The position numbers and the translations under genes are program-made. 15,256 bases of DNA, from positions 1-15,256 of the forward strand of contig JACRUB010000118.1 of assembly GCA_014305015.1 (NCBI GenBank), written 5' to 3'. This DNA comes from Vulcanimicrobiota bacterium. Its GTDB lineage: Bacteria > Vulcanimicrobiota > Vulcanimicrobiia > Vulcanimicrobiales > Vulcanimicrobiaceae. The notes beneath the pieces were generated by a model, which had not been told where the DNA came from, ran no database searches, and saw nothing but the letters and a program-made list of their open reading frames with translations. The number at the start of each line of letters is the position of its first letter. Positions within the stretch are counted from its first letter, which is position 1. Of the stretch, positions 7,681-14,493 are shown one piece after another.

Positions 7681-8423
7681 GTAAATCAAAAGGCCGCCGC
7701 TCGAAAAAGTCCCCCGCTTCGCGCGTGCGTCCGTTTTGGATTCCGATTCTGCTCTTGCTGGCGGTCGTAGCCGCGGGCGGCTATTACGGGGCCAGTTGGC
7801 CGGGTTTTCGGGCCAAGACCATTTCCGTGGAGGGGAATCAGGTCGTAGCGCGATCCCAAATCGTTGCAAGCGCTGCGATCGATCGCCGTAAGAACATTTG
7901 GTTGCAAAATACCGGTGCGGCCGCGACCCGCGTTCGCAGTATTCCTTATATCGAGGACGTGCGTGTCCGGCGTGGCTTGCCAGCTACCGTTACAATCGCC
8001 GTTACGGAACGCAAGCCGTACGCGGTAGTGGCCGACGGAGCGCGGGCAAAAATTATCGATGCGCAGCTGCGATTCTTGGAGCCCGACTCGGGCCGCAGTG
8101 ACTTACCGCGCTTGAAGTGTCGCCTCGTTCCCGAGCCGAAACCCGGCGAGTTTCTTCACGATGAATGTGTGCGCTCGCTCTTGCACGATTTCCAAACGCT
8201 TGGGAAGGCGCACGTCAACGCCAAAGCATTGGATCGCGATCGTTTGGGCGACGTAAGTGCGATTGTCGTCCCAGGGATCTCCGTGCGGTTGGGCGACGAT
8301 ACGGACCTTGAGGCAAAGGCGGCCTTGATCGATCCAATCCTCTCGCAAACGCAGGCGCTGGGTAAGCGCGTGCGAGCGCTGGATCTGCGTGCTCCTAAAA
8401 CGCCGGTCGTCTTGTTCCAATAG
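7677..8423 (+). CDS. ftsQ: Cell division protein FtsQ (POTRA domain)
   Basis: FtsQ/DivIB is a bitopic divisome protein that links early cytoplasmic division proteins to the septal peptidoglycan synthases. The 248-residue protein begins with a short basic cytoplasmic tail (1-19), then one membrane helix at about 20-36. A POTRA domain follows at about 46-114, starting ISVEGNQVV and containing the typical IPYIEDVRVRRGLPATVTIAVTERKP pattern cut by short variable runs. The beta domain that follows is poorly conserved, as usual. The ATG overlaps the HAD stop by 4 nt. A terminator lies immediately after the stop. The usual next gene, ftsA, is found about 6 kb away at 14494, beyond a block of opposite-strand genes. 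The POTRA and membrane topology make the call firm despite low overall conservation. Confidence 0.88.
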   Translation: MSKSKGRRSKKSPASRVRPFWIPILLLLAVVAAGGYYGASWPGFRAKTISVEGNQVVARSQIVASAAIDRRKNIWLQNTGAAATRVRSIPYIEDVRVRRGLPATVTIAVTERKPYAVVADGARAKIIDAQLRFLEPDSGRSDLPRLKCRLVPEPKPGEFLHDECVRSLLHDFQTLGKAHVNAKALDRDRLGDVSAIVVPGISVRLGDDTDLEAKAALIDPILSQTQALGKRVRALDLRAPKTPVVLFQ

Positions 8424-8425
8424 AA

Positions 8426-8451
8426 AAAATCGCCGCGTGCACGGCGATTTT
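8426..8451. terminator. Bidirectional terminator between ftsQ and the small-protein gene
   Basis: A 10-bp perfect stem, AAAATCGCCG (8426-8435) and CGGCGATTTT (8442-8451), has a 6-nt loop. The run of T after the right arm and the run of A on the left make it work in both directions. It closes the dnaE-HAD-ftsQ operon (plus) and the tandem small-protein genes (minus), which converge here. Confidence 0.85.
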
Positions 8452-8472
8452 CCCGGAAGCGTTTTCTTTAGA

Positions 8473-8754
8473 TTACTGCTTGACGAACACCAGAACTTTG
8501 CCTTTGCCTAAAGACATTTTCACGTTGTCGTTCGGAGAGAGCTTGGTGAAATCCATTGTCGACCGGTTTGCGGTCACGGTGGTTTTCACAGCGTTCTGCA
8601 TCACGACGGTCATGTGTTGCGCATCGACAATCTTTTCAACCTTGACGGTATACGTGCCGTCAGGAATCAAGCTTGCGTCGACGTCGGCTTTAGCCGCTAG
8701 CGGTGCAACGATCGTCGTAGCAAGTAAGGCGATTGCGGCAATAGATTTACGCAT
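8473..8754 (-). CDS. Small secreted protein of unknown family, paralogue A
   Basis: I do not recognise the family. The 93-residue protein has a clear Sec signal peptide: MRKS, a hydrophobic core, and a likely cleavage after AKA near residue 22. The mature part is about 70 residues and looks like alternating beta strands, with D-G-T-Y, a central V-V-M-Q-N strand, M-D-F-T-K-L, and an ending S-L-G-K-G-K-V-L-V-F-V. It has no cysteine, no lipobox and no membrane anchor. The ATG at 8754 is chosen over an earlier ATG at 8796 because GGAG lies 6 nt upstream of it and the signal peptide then starts at residue 1. The upstream neighbour at 8808 is a close paralogue, and the two probably form one transcript. 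Export to the periplasm or cell surface is inferred. Confidence 0.75.
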   Translation of the reverse strand: MRKSIAAIALLATTIVAPLAAKADVDASLIPDGTYTVKVEKIVDAQHMTVVMQNAVKTTVTANRSTMDFTKLSPNDNVKMSLGKGKVLVFVKQ

Positions 8755-8807
8755 GAAGTGCTCCGTCTCCAAAGTAGTGGGGACCTTATAACGCAAGTGT
8801 CTGCTCG

Positions 8808-9092
8808 TTAGTTCTGAACGAAGACTAATACTTTACCCTTGCCCAGCGAGAGTTTTACGTCTGCGTTGGGTTTGAGTTTCGTAAAGTCCATGGAAGGGCG
8901 ATTCGCAGATACCTGCGTTTTGACCGAGTTCTGCATCACGATAACCATGTGGTTGGAATCGACAACTTTGTCGACTTTGACAACATACGTTCCATCCGGA
9001 ATGAGGCTAGCGTCGACGGTCGAGTCGGCCAAGGCGGCAAGAGGCGCCGCGAGGGCGGCTAGAAGGGCAACGAGGGCTACCGGTTTACGCAT
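8808..9092 (-). CDS. Small secreted protein of unknown family, paralogue B
   Basis: This is a 94-residue close relative of the adjacent downstream gene. It starts at ATG 9092 with GGGAG 4 nt upstream; an in-frame extension to 9248 would run into the chemoreceptor gene and bury the signal peptide. The signal peptide is MRKP plus an Ala/Leu core, with likely cleavage after ALA near residue 22. By hand alignment the mature regions of the two paralogues match at 51 of 69 positions, and most changes are conservative (I/V, S/T, D/E). The shared core includes D-A-S-L-I-P-D-G-T-Y and the C-terminal S-L-G-K-G-K-V-L-V-F-V. This points to tandem duplication followed by purifying selection. A 53-nt gap to paralogue A and a shared downstream terminator suggest a two-gene transcript. 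The function is unknown. Confidence 0.75.
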   Translation of the reverse strand: MRKPVALVALLAALAAPLAALADSTVDASLIPDGTYVVKVDKVVDSNHMVIVMQNSVKTQVSANRPSMDFTKLKPNADVKLSLGKGKVLVFVQN

Positions 9093-9150
9093 GTTTCTCC
9101 CATAGGATGAGGACGCCAGTAAGAGGCGGAGTGATGTGGACCGCAGTGAT

Positions 9151-11313
9151 TTAAGATGATAGCGCAAGTGACCCTGTTTCTTCCAGGGCACCGGGCGCCT
9201 TTTCTCCATTTTTACCGTGATTGACTTCGAATTGGTCGACGAGCTCACGCAGCGAGGTGGCCTGGGTCTGCACGTTGTCCGAGATGGACTTCATGCCGGT
9301 AACCGCCTCTGCGTTCTTGGCGGTTAGATCGGAACTCTTCTGAACGCGTGCTCCCAGGGCGTCGATGGCCGTCTGCTGTTCGATACTGGCTCGGGCCACT
9401 TGGCCGGTACGCTGTTCGATCTCGGAGACGCTCTCGAGGATTTGGTTGGAAGTGATTGTTTGCTCGCGCATCGTCGCGGCCGCTTCTTGGGTCATCGCAC
9501 CCATCTGTTCACTGGCTTTTGCCAGCTCCTCGGAGGCACGCGCCTGCTCGGTGGTTGCGATGCTGATTTCGCTGACGAGCTGCGCCATTTCCGAGACGCG
9601 GTGTGAAATCGCTTCGATCATCTGCGTGACGGTCGAAGCCGAGGCGGCGTTGCTCTGGACGAGACTGTTGGCTTTACCGGTCCGCTCGAGCACCGCGCCC
9701 GTGCGCTTCTGGATATCGGTGACGAGGCTGCCGATCTGTTTGGTGGAGCTCGCGGAATTTTCTGCAAGCTTGCGGACCTCTTCGGCGACGACTGCGAAGC
9801 CGCGGCCGTGTTCGCCGGCGCGTGCCGCTTCGATCGCGGCATTGAGAGCGAGCAAATTGGTTTGGTCCGCAATTTCTTCAATGAGGCCGAGAATCTCGCC
9901 GATCTGACGCGATGCACCGTCGAGATTCTTCATCTCGGTGACGACATCCGCGACCGTTTCGCTGATCGACTTCATGCCTTCGGAAAGCGCGGCGACTTCA
10001 TTGCGTCCTTCGCGTACCTGCTGATCGGTCTTGGTCGATTCGCTTCGTACGCGATCTGCATTGCCGGCGACTTGTACGATCGTGGCCGACATCTCTTGCG
10101 TGTTCGCAACCGCTTGTTCCACCACGGTGGCCAGGCTTAGCAAATTGCGATCCATTTCTTGAATCGAGGCGGTCATCTCGGCAACGGCGCTGGAAATATC
10201 CGTCACGCGGCGCGCAACGTGTTCAGCGTTCTCTGCAACCAAGCCGGCGGTTTGCGAAACTTCTCCGGAGAAACGATGCGCGTCGGCAAGAGCCGCGATC
10301 TCTTCGTGCACGCGTTCGTCGACTTCGAGCGAGATGCGATTGTTTTCACCGCTCGCGTTGAAGACGGTGCCGGCGGACGTCTGAATTGCGCCGATCATGC
10401 TGCTCAAACGATTGGCGAGTTCGTCAACGCCTTGCGCAAGCCGGCCGAGCAAATCGCTGCCGTGCCATCCGATGCGCGATGTCAAATTGCCACGGCCCAT
10501 ATCCTCGAAAACGTCAACGCAGCGTCCGACGCCGGAGAGCATCGTCCGGCGGAACCACATCATCCCGAGAAACGCGATGACGGCCGCGATGATCGCGCCG
10601 ATGATGAAGAAGGTCAAGCCGACATTTCGAGCGGCCAGAAGTGCTTGCCACCGCTTATCGGAATCGCCGGAGATCGCATTGAGCAGCGCTTGGCCGTCGT
10701 TGCGCTGTTTCAAATACGCATCAAGGGTGGGTCCATTGGTTTGCTTGAGCGATTCGGCTTTTTTACCGGTTGTCAGTAATTGCACGCCTGAGAGGGACTG
10801 GAAATCATATGCGCTTGCGCTGTTGTTGAACGCCGTGACGAGGGTGCCGATTTTGTCCTTGCGAATGGCGCAGGCGGTTGCCGCATCGACGGCGTCGGCG
10901 CCCGCCTTGCCGGCCGGTTGCGGGCAGAAGACGTCGACCATCTTGCGCGCATCTTCCGGAAACTGCTTGATCATCGCCTTTGCCGTTTCGAGCGACGTAC
11001 GTGCTTTGGCCGGATCGGGATTGGTTGCAGCTTCTAATGAAGCTGCTTGCAACGTATCCGCATCGCCCGCCACTTGCGTGTAGGCGAGCTCCCCGCGCAC
11101 GATCGTGTCGTGTAGATCTTGGGCCTGCGTCGTGATGCCCTTCATGGCGAAGATCGCGACCGGGATCATCAAGATGACGACCAGGACGACGAGTCCGAAA
11201 GCGTAGGTCAGGCCTCGTTCAAGGCTCGTGCGGCGTTCATGCATGTCTGCCAAGGAATCGGCATTTTGACCCTCTTTCTTTACCTTCGCGGTCATCGGAG
11301 GGGTCAACGACAC
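9151..11313 (-). CDS. Methyl-accepting chemotaxis protein
   Basis: This is a transmembrane chemoreceptor of about 720 residues that would signal to CheA/CheW. A cytoplasmic N-terminus (1-34) precedes TM1 (about 35-57), and a mostly helical external sensing region follows (58-228). TM2 is at about 231-253, then a HAMP-like segment and a long coiled-coil signalling domain. The conserved hairpin tip is clear at about 478-520, with E-I-A-D-Q-T-N-L-L-A-L-N-A-A-I-E-A-A-R-A-G-E and G-R-G-F-A-V-V-A-E-E-V-R-K-L-A in two parts. The external region has two cysteines, C130 and C148, which could form a disulfide; I do not recognise its sensor family. No CheR-docking pentapeptide ends the protein. The start is GTG 11313, with ATG 11295 as the alternative; neither has a good ribosome-binding site. 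It lies 27 nt after the ene-reductase stop, so it is probably the last gene of that operon. Confidence 0.92.
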   Translation of the reverse strand: MSLTPPMTAKVKKEGQNADSLADMHERRTSLERGLTYAFGLVVLVVILMIPVAIFAMKGITTQAQDLHDTIVRGELAYTQVAGDADTLQAASLEAATNPDPAKARTSLETAKAMIKQFPEDARKMVDVFCPQPAGKAGADAVDAATACAIRKDKIGTLVTAFNNSASAYDFQSLSGVQLLTTGKKAESLKQTNGPTLDAYLKQRNDGQALLNAISGDSDKRWQALLAARNVGLTFFIIGAIIAAVIAFLGMMWFRRTMLSGVGRCVDVFEDMGRGNLTSRIGWHGSDLLGRLAQGVDELANRLSSMIGAIQTSAGTVFNASGENNRISLEVDERVHEEIAALADAHRFSGEVSQTAGLVAENAEHVARRVTDISSAVAEMTASIQEMDRNLLSLATVVEQAVANTQEMSATIVQVAGNADRVRSESTKTDQQVREGRNEVAALSEGMKSISETVADVVTEMKNLDGASRQIGEILGLIEEIADQTNLLALNAAIEAARAGEHGRGFAVVAEEVRKLAENSASSTKQIGSLVTDIQKRTGAVLERTGKANSLVQSNAASASTVTQMIEAISHRVSEMAQLVSEISIATTEQARASEELAKASEQMGAMTQEAAATMREQTITSNQILESVSEIEQRTGQVARASIEQQTAIDALGARVQKSSDLTAKNAEAVTGMKSISDNVQTQATSLRELVDQFEVNHGKNGEKAPGALEETGSLALSS

Positions 11314-11340
11314 CTAACCGCGCTTTATAACCATCCTCAC

Positions 11341-12408
11341 TTAGGACGGTTTTGCCCGCTCGTATTGAGGGGGCCAAGCCACATCGCGTCCGAGTTCTGC
11401 GGCCGCGAGCAACGGCCAATAGGGCTGACGCAAGAGCTCCCGCGCAAGCATCACGAGGTCAGCATCGCCTCGTTCGATAATGCTTTGCGCTTGTTGCGCT
11501 TGCGTAATCATTCCCACGGCGCAGGTTGCGATATCGGACTCTTTTTTAATTCGGCTCGCGAAGGGTACCTGATAGCCGGGCGCGACGGCGATCTTTGCAT
11601 CAGGCGAGATGCCGCCCGATGAAGCATCAACGACATCAACGCCGAGCCTTTTCAGAATGACGGCCAAACGGACCGAGTCCTCGATCTGCCAACCATGCTC
11701 GATCCAGTCTGATGCGGATATGCGCACGAATAGCGGTAACTCATCAGGCCAAACGCTGCGCACCGCAGAGATCACCTCGCGTAGAAACCGTGTACGATTT
11801 TCAAAAGAACCGCCGTATTCATCGCTCCGCTGATTACTTGCCGGTGAGAGAAATTCGTGCAGAAGATAGCCGTGCGCAGCATGGAGTTCGATGACGCGGA
11901 AACCTGCGTCCAGCGCCCTTTTCGCGGCAGCAGCGAAGTCGTTGGTTTTTTGTGCAATTTGCTCCGGAGTGAGCGCTTCGGGAATAATCCATCCTTCCTT
12001 AAACGGCCGCCCGGTGGGCCCATAGACTGGCCGCCATCCGCCGCCGTCCACCTCGAGGGGGCCACCCCCATTCCATGGCGCCGCCGTGCTCGCTTTAAAG
12101 CCGGCATGTGCAAGTTGGATGCCCGCGACGGCTCCGTTCTGGTGAATGAAATCGATAACCGCACGTAGCGCGGGGACGTGTTCGTCAAGATAGATGCCCA
12201 GATCTTGCGGCGAAATTCGGCCTTCTGCGGAGACTGCGGCAGCTTCGGTAAGCACGAGGCCGGCGCCGCCGACCGCGCGACTGCCGAGATGGACAAAATG
12301 CCACGCGTTCGCAAAGCCGTCGGTGCTTGAGTATTCGCACATGGGGGAGACGACGACGCGATTTCGCAGCGTAACGCTGCGCAGCGTTATGGGATCAAAG
12401 AGATGCAT
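11341..12408 (-). CDS. Old-yellow-enzyme family ene-reductase (YqjM-like)
   Basis: This is an FMN-dependent NAD(P)H oxidoreductase of 355 residues that reduces activated C=C bonds in electrophiles such as enones, nitro compounds or maleimides. It belongs to the YqjM ('thermophilic-like') class: SPMCEYSS carries C24 and Y26, the substrate-binding pair H176/H179 sits in IELHAAHGYLLHEF with Y181, and LSPASNQRSDEYGGSFENR is the family signature. The C-terminal PPQYERA provides the arginine finger of this class. One oddity is H-A-G-F-K at 101-105, where the family nearly always has H-A-G-R-K. The gene lies 22 nt after the TetR gene and 27 nt before the chemoreceptor, all on one strand. Detoxification is the likely role; the physiological substrate is unknown. 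Confidence 0.92.
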   Translation of the reverse strand: MHLFDPITLRSVTLRNRVVVSPMCEYSSTDGFANAWHFVHLGSRAVGGAGLVLTEAAAVSAEGRISPQDLGIYLDEHVPALRAVIDFIHQNGAVAGIQLAHAGFKASTAAPWNGGGPLEVDGGGWRPVYGPTGRPFKEGWIIPEALTPEQIAQKTNDFAAAAKRALDAGFRVIELHAAHGYLLHEFLSPASNQRSDEYGGSFENRTRFLREVISAVRSVWPDELPLFVRISASDWIEHGWQIEDSVRLAVILKRLGVDVVDASSGGISPDAKIAVAPGYQVPFASRIKKESDIATCAVGMITQAQQAQSIIERGDADLVMLARELLRQPYWPLLAAAELGRDVAWPPQYERAKPS

Positions 12409-12430
12409 ACACTGCGAAGACCGCGTAGGG

Positions 12431-13036
12431 CTAGAACTGGTTGCGGGTCAGCAGCAAGAACGCCTTGACGTGATCTTCGAGCATTGTGCGGCCGCGCGCG
12501 GCTTCCTTGGCTCCGGCAGCGCTGTTGAAAAACATGATGCGTGCGACAGTGATCGGCGCCATGAATAGGTATGCAAGCTGAGTTGCAGGAACTTTGTTCG
12601 TCATTTTTCCTTCGGTCTGCCAGCTTGCAATGCGCGGTGCGAGCGTTGCCAGCGCATTCTCGACTCCGTTTAGGATGGCACGCCAATCGTTGCCTTCACC
12701 CACAAATGCATTGCGAAGCGTCATCGTAAGAAACTTGCGCGCCCGCGGCGCACTCCAGGCTTCCAAAGCGACACGCATGAGCGCACGCAGAAATTCATCT
12801 GGCTCGTCAATCTTTTCGAGCGATCGCATTGCACGCACGGCTGCGGCCGGTCCCGCCTCGGTCATAAGCTCATCGTATGCGTCGCGTTTGCCCGCAAAAT
12901 GGGCATAAAACCCGCTTTCACGGATTCCGACTCGACGCGTTATCTCGCGAATGGACGCGCCGTCGAATCCTTTTTCAGAAAATGCGTCGAGCGCGGCTTC
13001 GAGTAATCGCGTGCGCGTCGGTTTTTTCTCCTGCAT
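12431..13036 (-). CDS. TetR/AcrR-family transcriptional regulator
   Basis: This is a 201-residue one-component repressor. The N-terminal DNA-binding domain is typical: residues 8-24 form helix 1 (T-R-L-L-E-A-A-L-x-x-F), followed by G-F-D-G-A-S-I-R-E-I and a helix-turn-helix ending V-G-I-R-E-S-G-F-Y-A-H-F at about 28-48. The C-terminal two-thirds is a variable helical ligand-binding and dimerisation domain. Its ATG overlaps the stop of the upstream FAD monooxygenase by 1 nt (TAATG), so the two are translationally coupled, and the repressor is expressed from the operon it probably controls. The operator is most likely the perfect palindrome at 14268-14283 in the operon promoter. The ligand cannot be inferred; a substrate of the neighbouring enzymes is the natural guess. 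Confidence 0.92.
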   Translation of the reverse strand: MQEKKPTRTRLLEAALDAFSEKGFDGASIREITRRVGIRESGFYAHFAGKRDAYDELMTEAGPAAAVRAMRSLEKIDEPDEFLRALMRVALEAWSAPRARKFLTMTLRNAFVGEGNDWRAILNGVENALATLAPRIASWQTEGKMTNKVPATQLAYLFMAPITVARIMFFNSAAGAKEAARGRTMLEDHVKAFLLLTRNQF

Positions 13037-14256
13037 TAGACCTTCGGCGATCGGACGCGTTCGGGGCGGAATCCCACACCGACAACGTACGCGGGAATGT
13101 ACCGGAACCAGCGAAATTTGGTTAAAAATTTTAAGAGCGCCGGTGGCCGGATGGGTGCCGTGCTTGCGAGGACGCGGTCAATGACCCGGTTTTGCAAGAA
13201 GACTTGCATCGATTGCATCCAACGCGTCGGCGGTTCGCGACGCGTCTGTAACGTTTTCAGATCGTTCGTTGTAAGAGATTTCTCGCGCAGCGGTTTCCAC
13301 AAGATGTTTGCGGCGGCGACGGCGTCCTGAATGGCAAGATTGATGCCAATCCCTCCAATTGGCGACATTGCGTGGGCTGCGTCGCCGATACAGAGAAGAC
13401 CCGGGCGGTACCACGTCTTGAGATGATCGACTGCTACGGTTAGGAGTTTTACGTCGTCCCATGACGTGATCTCCCCTACGCGGTCTTTAAGGAACGGCAC
13501 AAGGCGGACGATTTCTTGACGCAAGAAATCCAGGCCGCGAGCTTTGATGTCATCGATGCCGCCCTTGCGAATCGCGAATGCGCATTGATAATAGTCGAAG
13601 CGGTTGAGCATGACAAAGATCGCTCCTTGCGCGATATTTCCAAATGTTTGATCCGGATCGGCCGGCAATCGCGAAAGACGCAGCCACAGCACGTCGATCG
13701 GCGCCCCGCTCACGATGACGTCCATGCCGGCCGCCTTGCGGAGCGTCGAGGTGCGGCCGTCTGCGGCAACGACAAGATCTGCGGTGATGTTTATTTCTTG
13801 ACCGCGCTGCACTGCGCGTACACCGGTAACAATCCCGTTTTCAACGACGAGATCTCGCGCTTCGGTCTCCATTTCCAAATGAAATGCTGGGAACGCTCGA
13901 GCACGTTCGGTGAGAAAATTCAAGAAGTCCCATTGCGGCATCAAAGCAATGAACTTGCACCGCCCGGGCACGCGCGAGAGATCGACCATCTTCAGTTCGG
14001 TGCCGCTAACGAATCCGCTGAGTTCGCGCACTTCCGTGTGACGTACCTTGAGGAAATCGTCGAGCAAACCGATCTCATCCATCACGTGGAGCGTGGACGG
14101 ATGGATCGTATCCCCGCGAAAGTCGCGGAAGAAGTCGGCGTGCTTTTCCAGCACGACAACGTCGACGCCGGCTCTCGCCAATAGATACCCGAGCATGATG
14201 CCGGCCGGGCCGCCGCCGGCGGCGCACACCTGCGTTTTGCGCGTCAAATTCTCCAT
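13036..14256 (-). CDS. FAD-dependent monooxygenase (PHBH-like)
   Basis: This is a group A flavoprotein monooxygenase of 406 residues, predicted to hydroxylate an aromatic or similar small molecule with NAD(P)H and O2. The Rossmann FAD site is G14-x-G16-x-x-G19 in AAGGGPAG, with E37 at the end of the second strand. The DG motif is in VVAADGRTS (D166, G167). The GD motif, LLCIGDAAHAMSPIGGIG with D292, binds the FAD ribityl chain and is very well preserved. No membrane segment is evident. It is the first gene of the minus-strand operon, and its stop overlaps the TetR start. The ATG at 14256 has no ribosome-binding site and falls where transcription should begin, so the mRNA may be leaderless. 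Substrate is not predictable; UbiH-like or aromatic hydroxylase roles are both possible. Confidence 0.9.
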   Translation of the reverse strand: MENLTRKTQVCAAGGGPAGIMLGYLLARAGVDVVVLEKHADFFRDFRGDTIHPSTLHVMDEIGLLDDFLKVRHTEVRELSGFVSGTELKMVDLSRVPGRCKFIALMPQWDFLNFLTERARAFPAFHLEMETEARDLVVENGIVTGVRAVQRGQEINITADLVVAADGRTSTLRKAAGMDVIVSGAPIDVLWLRLSRLPADPDQTFGNIAQGAIFVMLNRFDYYQCAFAIRKGGIDDIKARGLDFLRQEIVRLVPFLKDRVGEITSWDDVKLLTVAVDHLKTWYRPGLLCIGDAAHAMSPIGGIGINLAIQDAVAAANILWKPLREKSLTTNDLKTLQTRREPPTRWMQSMQVFLQNRVIDRVLASTAPIRPPALLKFLTKFRWFRYIPAYVVGVGFRPERVRSPKV

Positions 14257-14262
14257 AGTGCC

Positions 14263-14290
14263 ATTATGAACGAACGTTCGTTCTTGTCAA
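14263..14290 (-). promoter_or_regulatory. Near-consensus promoter of the monooxygenase operon
   Basis: On the minus strand TTGACA (14285-14290) is a perfect -35, and CATAAT (14263-14268), five of six to consensus, follows after a 16-nt spacer. The expected +1 lies about 7 nt beyond the -10, at or next to the A of the ATG at 14256. A sigma-70-type promoter is inferred. Confidence 0.8.
14268..14283. promoter_or_regulatory. Probable TetR operator (16-bp perfect palindrome)
   Basis: GAACGAACGTTCGTTC is a perfect inverted repeat of two 8-bp arms. It fills the spacer between -35 and -10 and touches the first base of the -10, so a bound dimer would block RNA polymerase directly. The TetR gene is second in the operon this promoter drives, which makes autoregulation the simplest reading. 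Binding itself is inferred. Confidence 0.8.
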
Positions 14291-14393
14291 GGGAGTCGAC
14301 GGCTTCCACAGCTTACACAATACCTCCACAGGCTTATCCTCAAGGAGCCCGTTTTTGGAGGGCCAATAGCGGAGACATCCCCGCAAACTGCTC

Positions 14394-14399
14394 TATAAT
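14394..14399 (+). promoter_or_regulatory. Possible -10 element for ftsA
   Basis: A perfect TATAAT lies about 95 nt upstream of the ftsA start. No convincing -35 is present at 16-18 nt spacing and there is no TGn extension, so an activator would be needed if this is used. ftsA does need its own promoter here, because the upstream genes face the other way. Confidence 0.45.
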
Positions 14400-14441
14400 T
14401 TGTAGGGATGGACTCGCCGACACACAATATATAGGGCTTAG

Positions 14442-14462
14442 CCGGGTCGAGGTACGAACCGG
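14442..14462 (+). other. Hairpin in the presumed ftsA leader
   Basis: CCGGGTCG (14442-14449) and CGAACCGG (14455-14462) pair with one mismatch around a 5-nt loop. AAAATTTTC follows soon after. In the ftsA 5' leader this could act as a weak attenuator or a stability element. I see no known riboswitch pattern. Confidence 0.3.
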
Positions 14463-14493
14463 GGCAAAATTTTCTTATAGGTGGCATTTGCGG

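Noticed and set aside
9093..9248. N-terminal extension of small secreted protein B to 9248
   Set aside because: It would overlap the chemoreceptor gene's 3' end and place the signal peptide in the middle of the protein. The ATG at 9092 has a ribosome-binding site and matches the paralogue's start.
12365..12388. Palindromic repeats CGCAGCG-TAA-CGCTGCG and AACGCTGCGCAGCGTT near the ene-reductase start
   Set aside because: They lie inside the coding sequence and arise from the conserved L-R-S-V-T-L-R-N residues with repeated CTGCG codons. They differ from the TetR palindrome, so an operator role is not supported.
14257..14493. tRNA, small RNA or riboswitch between the monooxygenase operon and ftsA
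   Set aside because: No cloverleaf, no conserved riboswitch core and no U-tailed terminator could be drawn. Only a one-mismatch hairpin and a -10-like box are visible.
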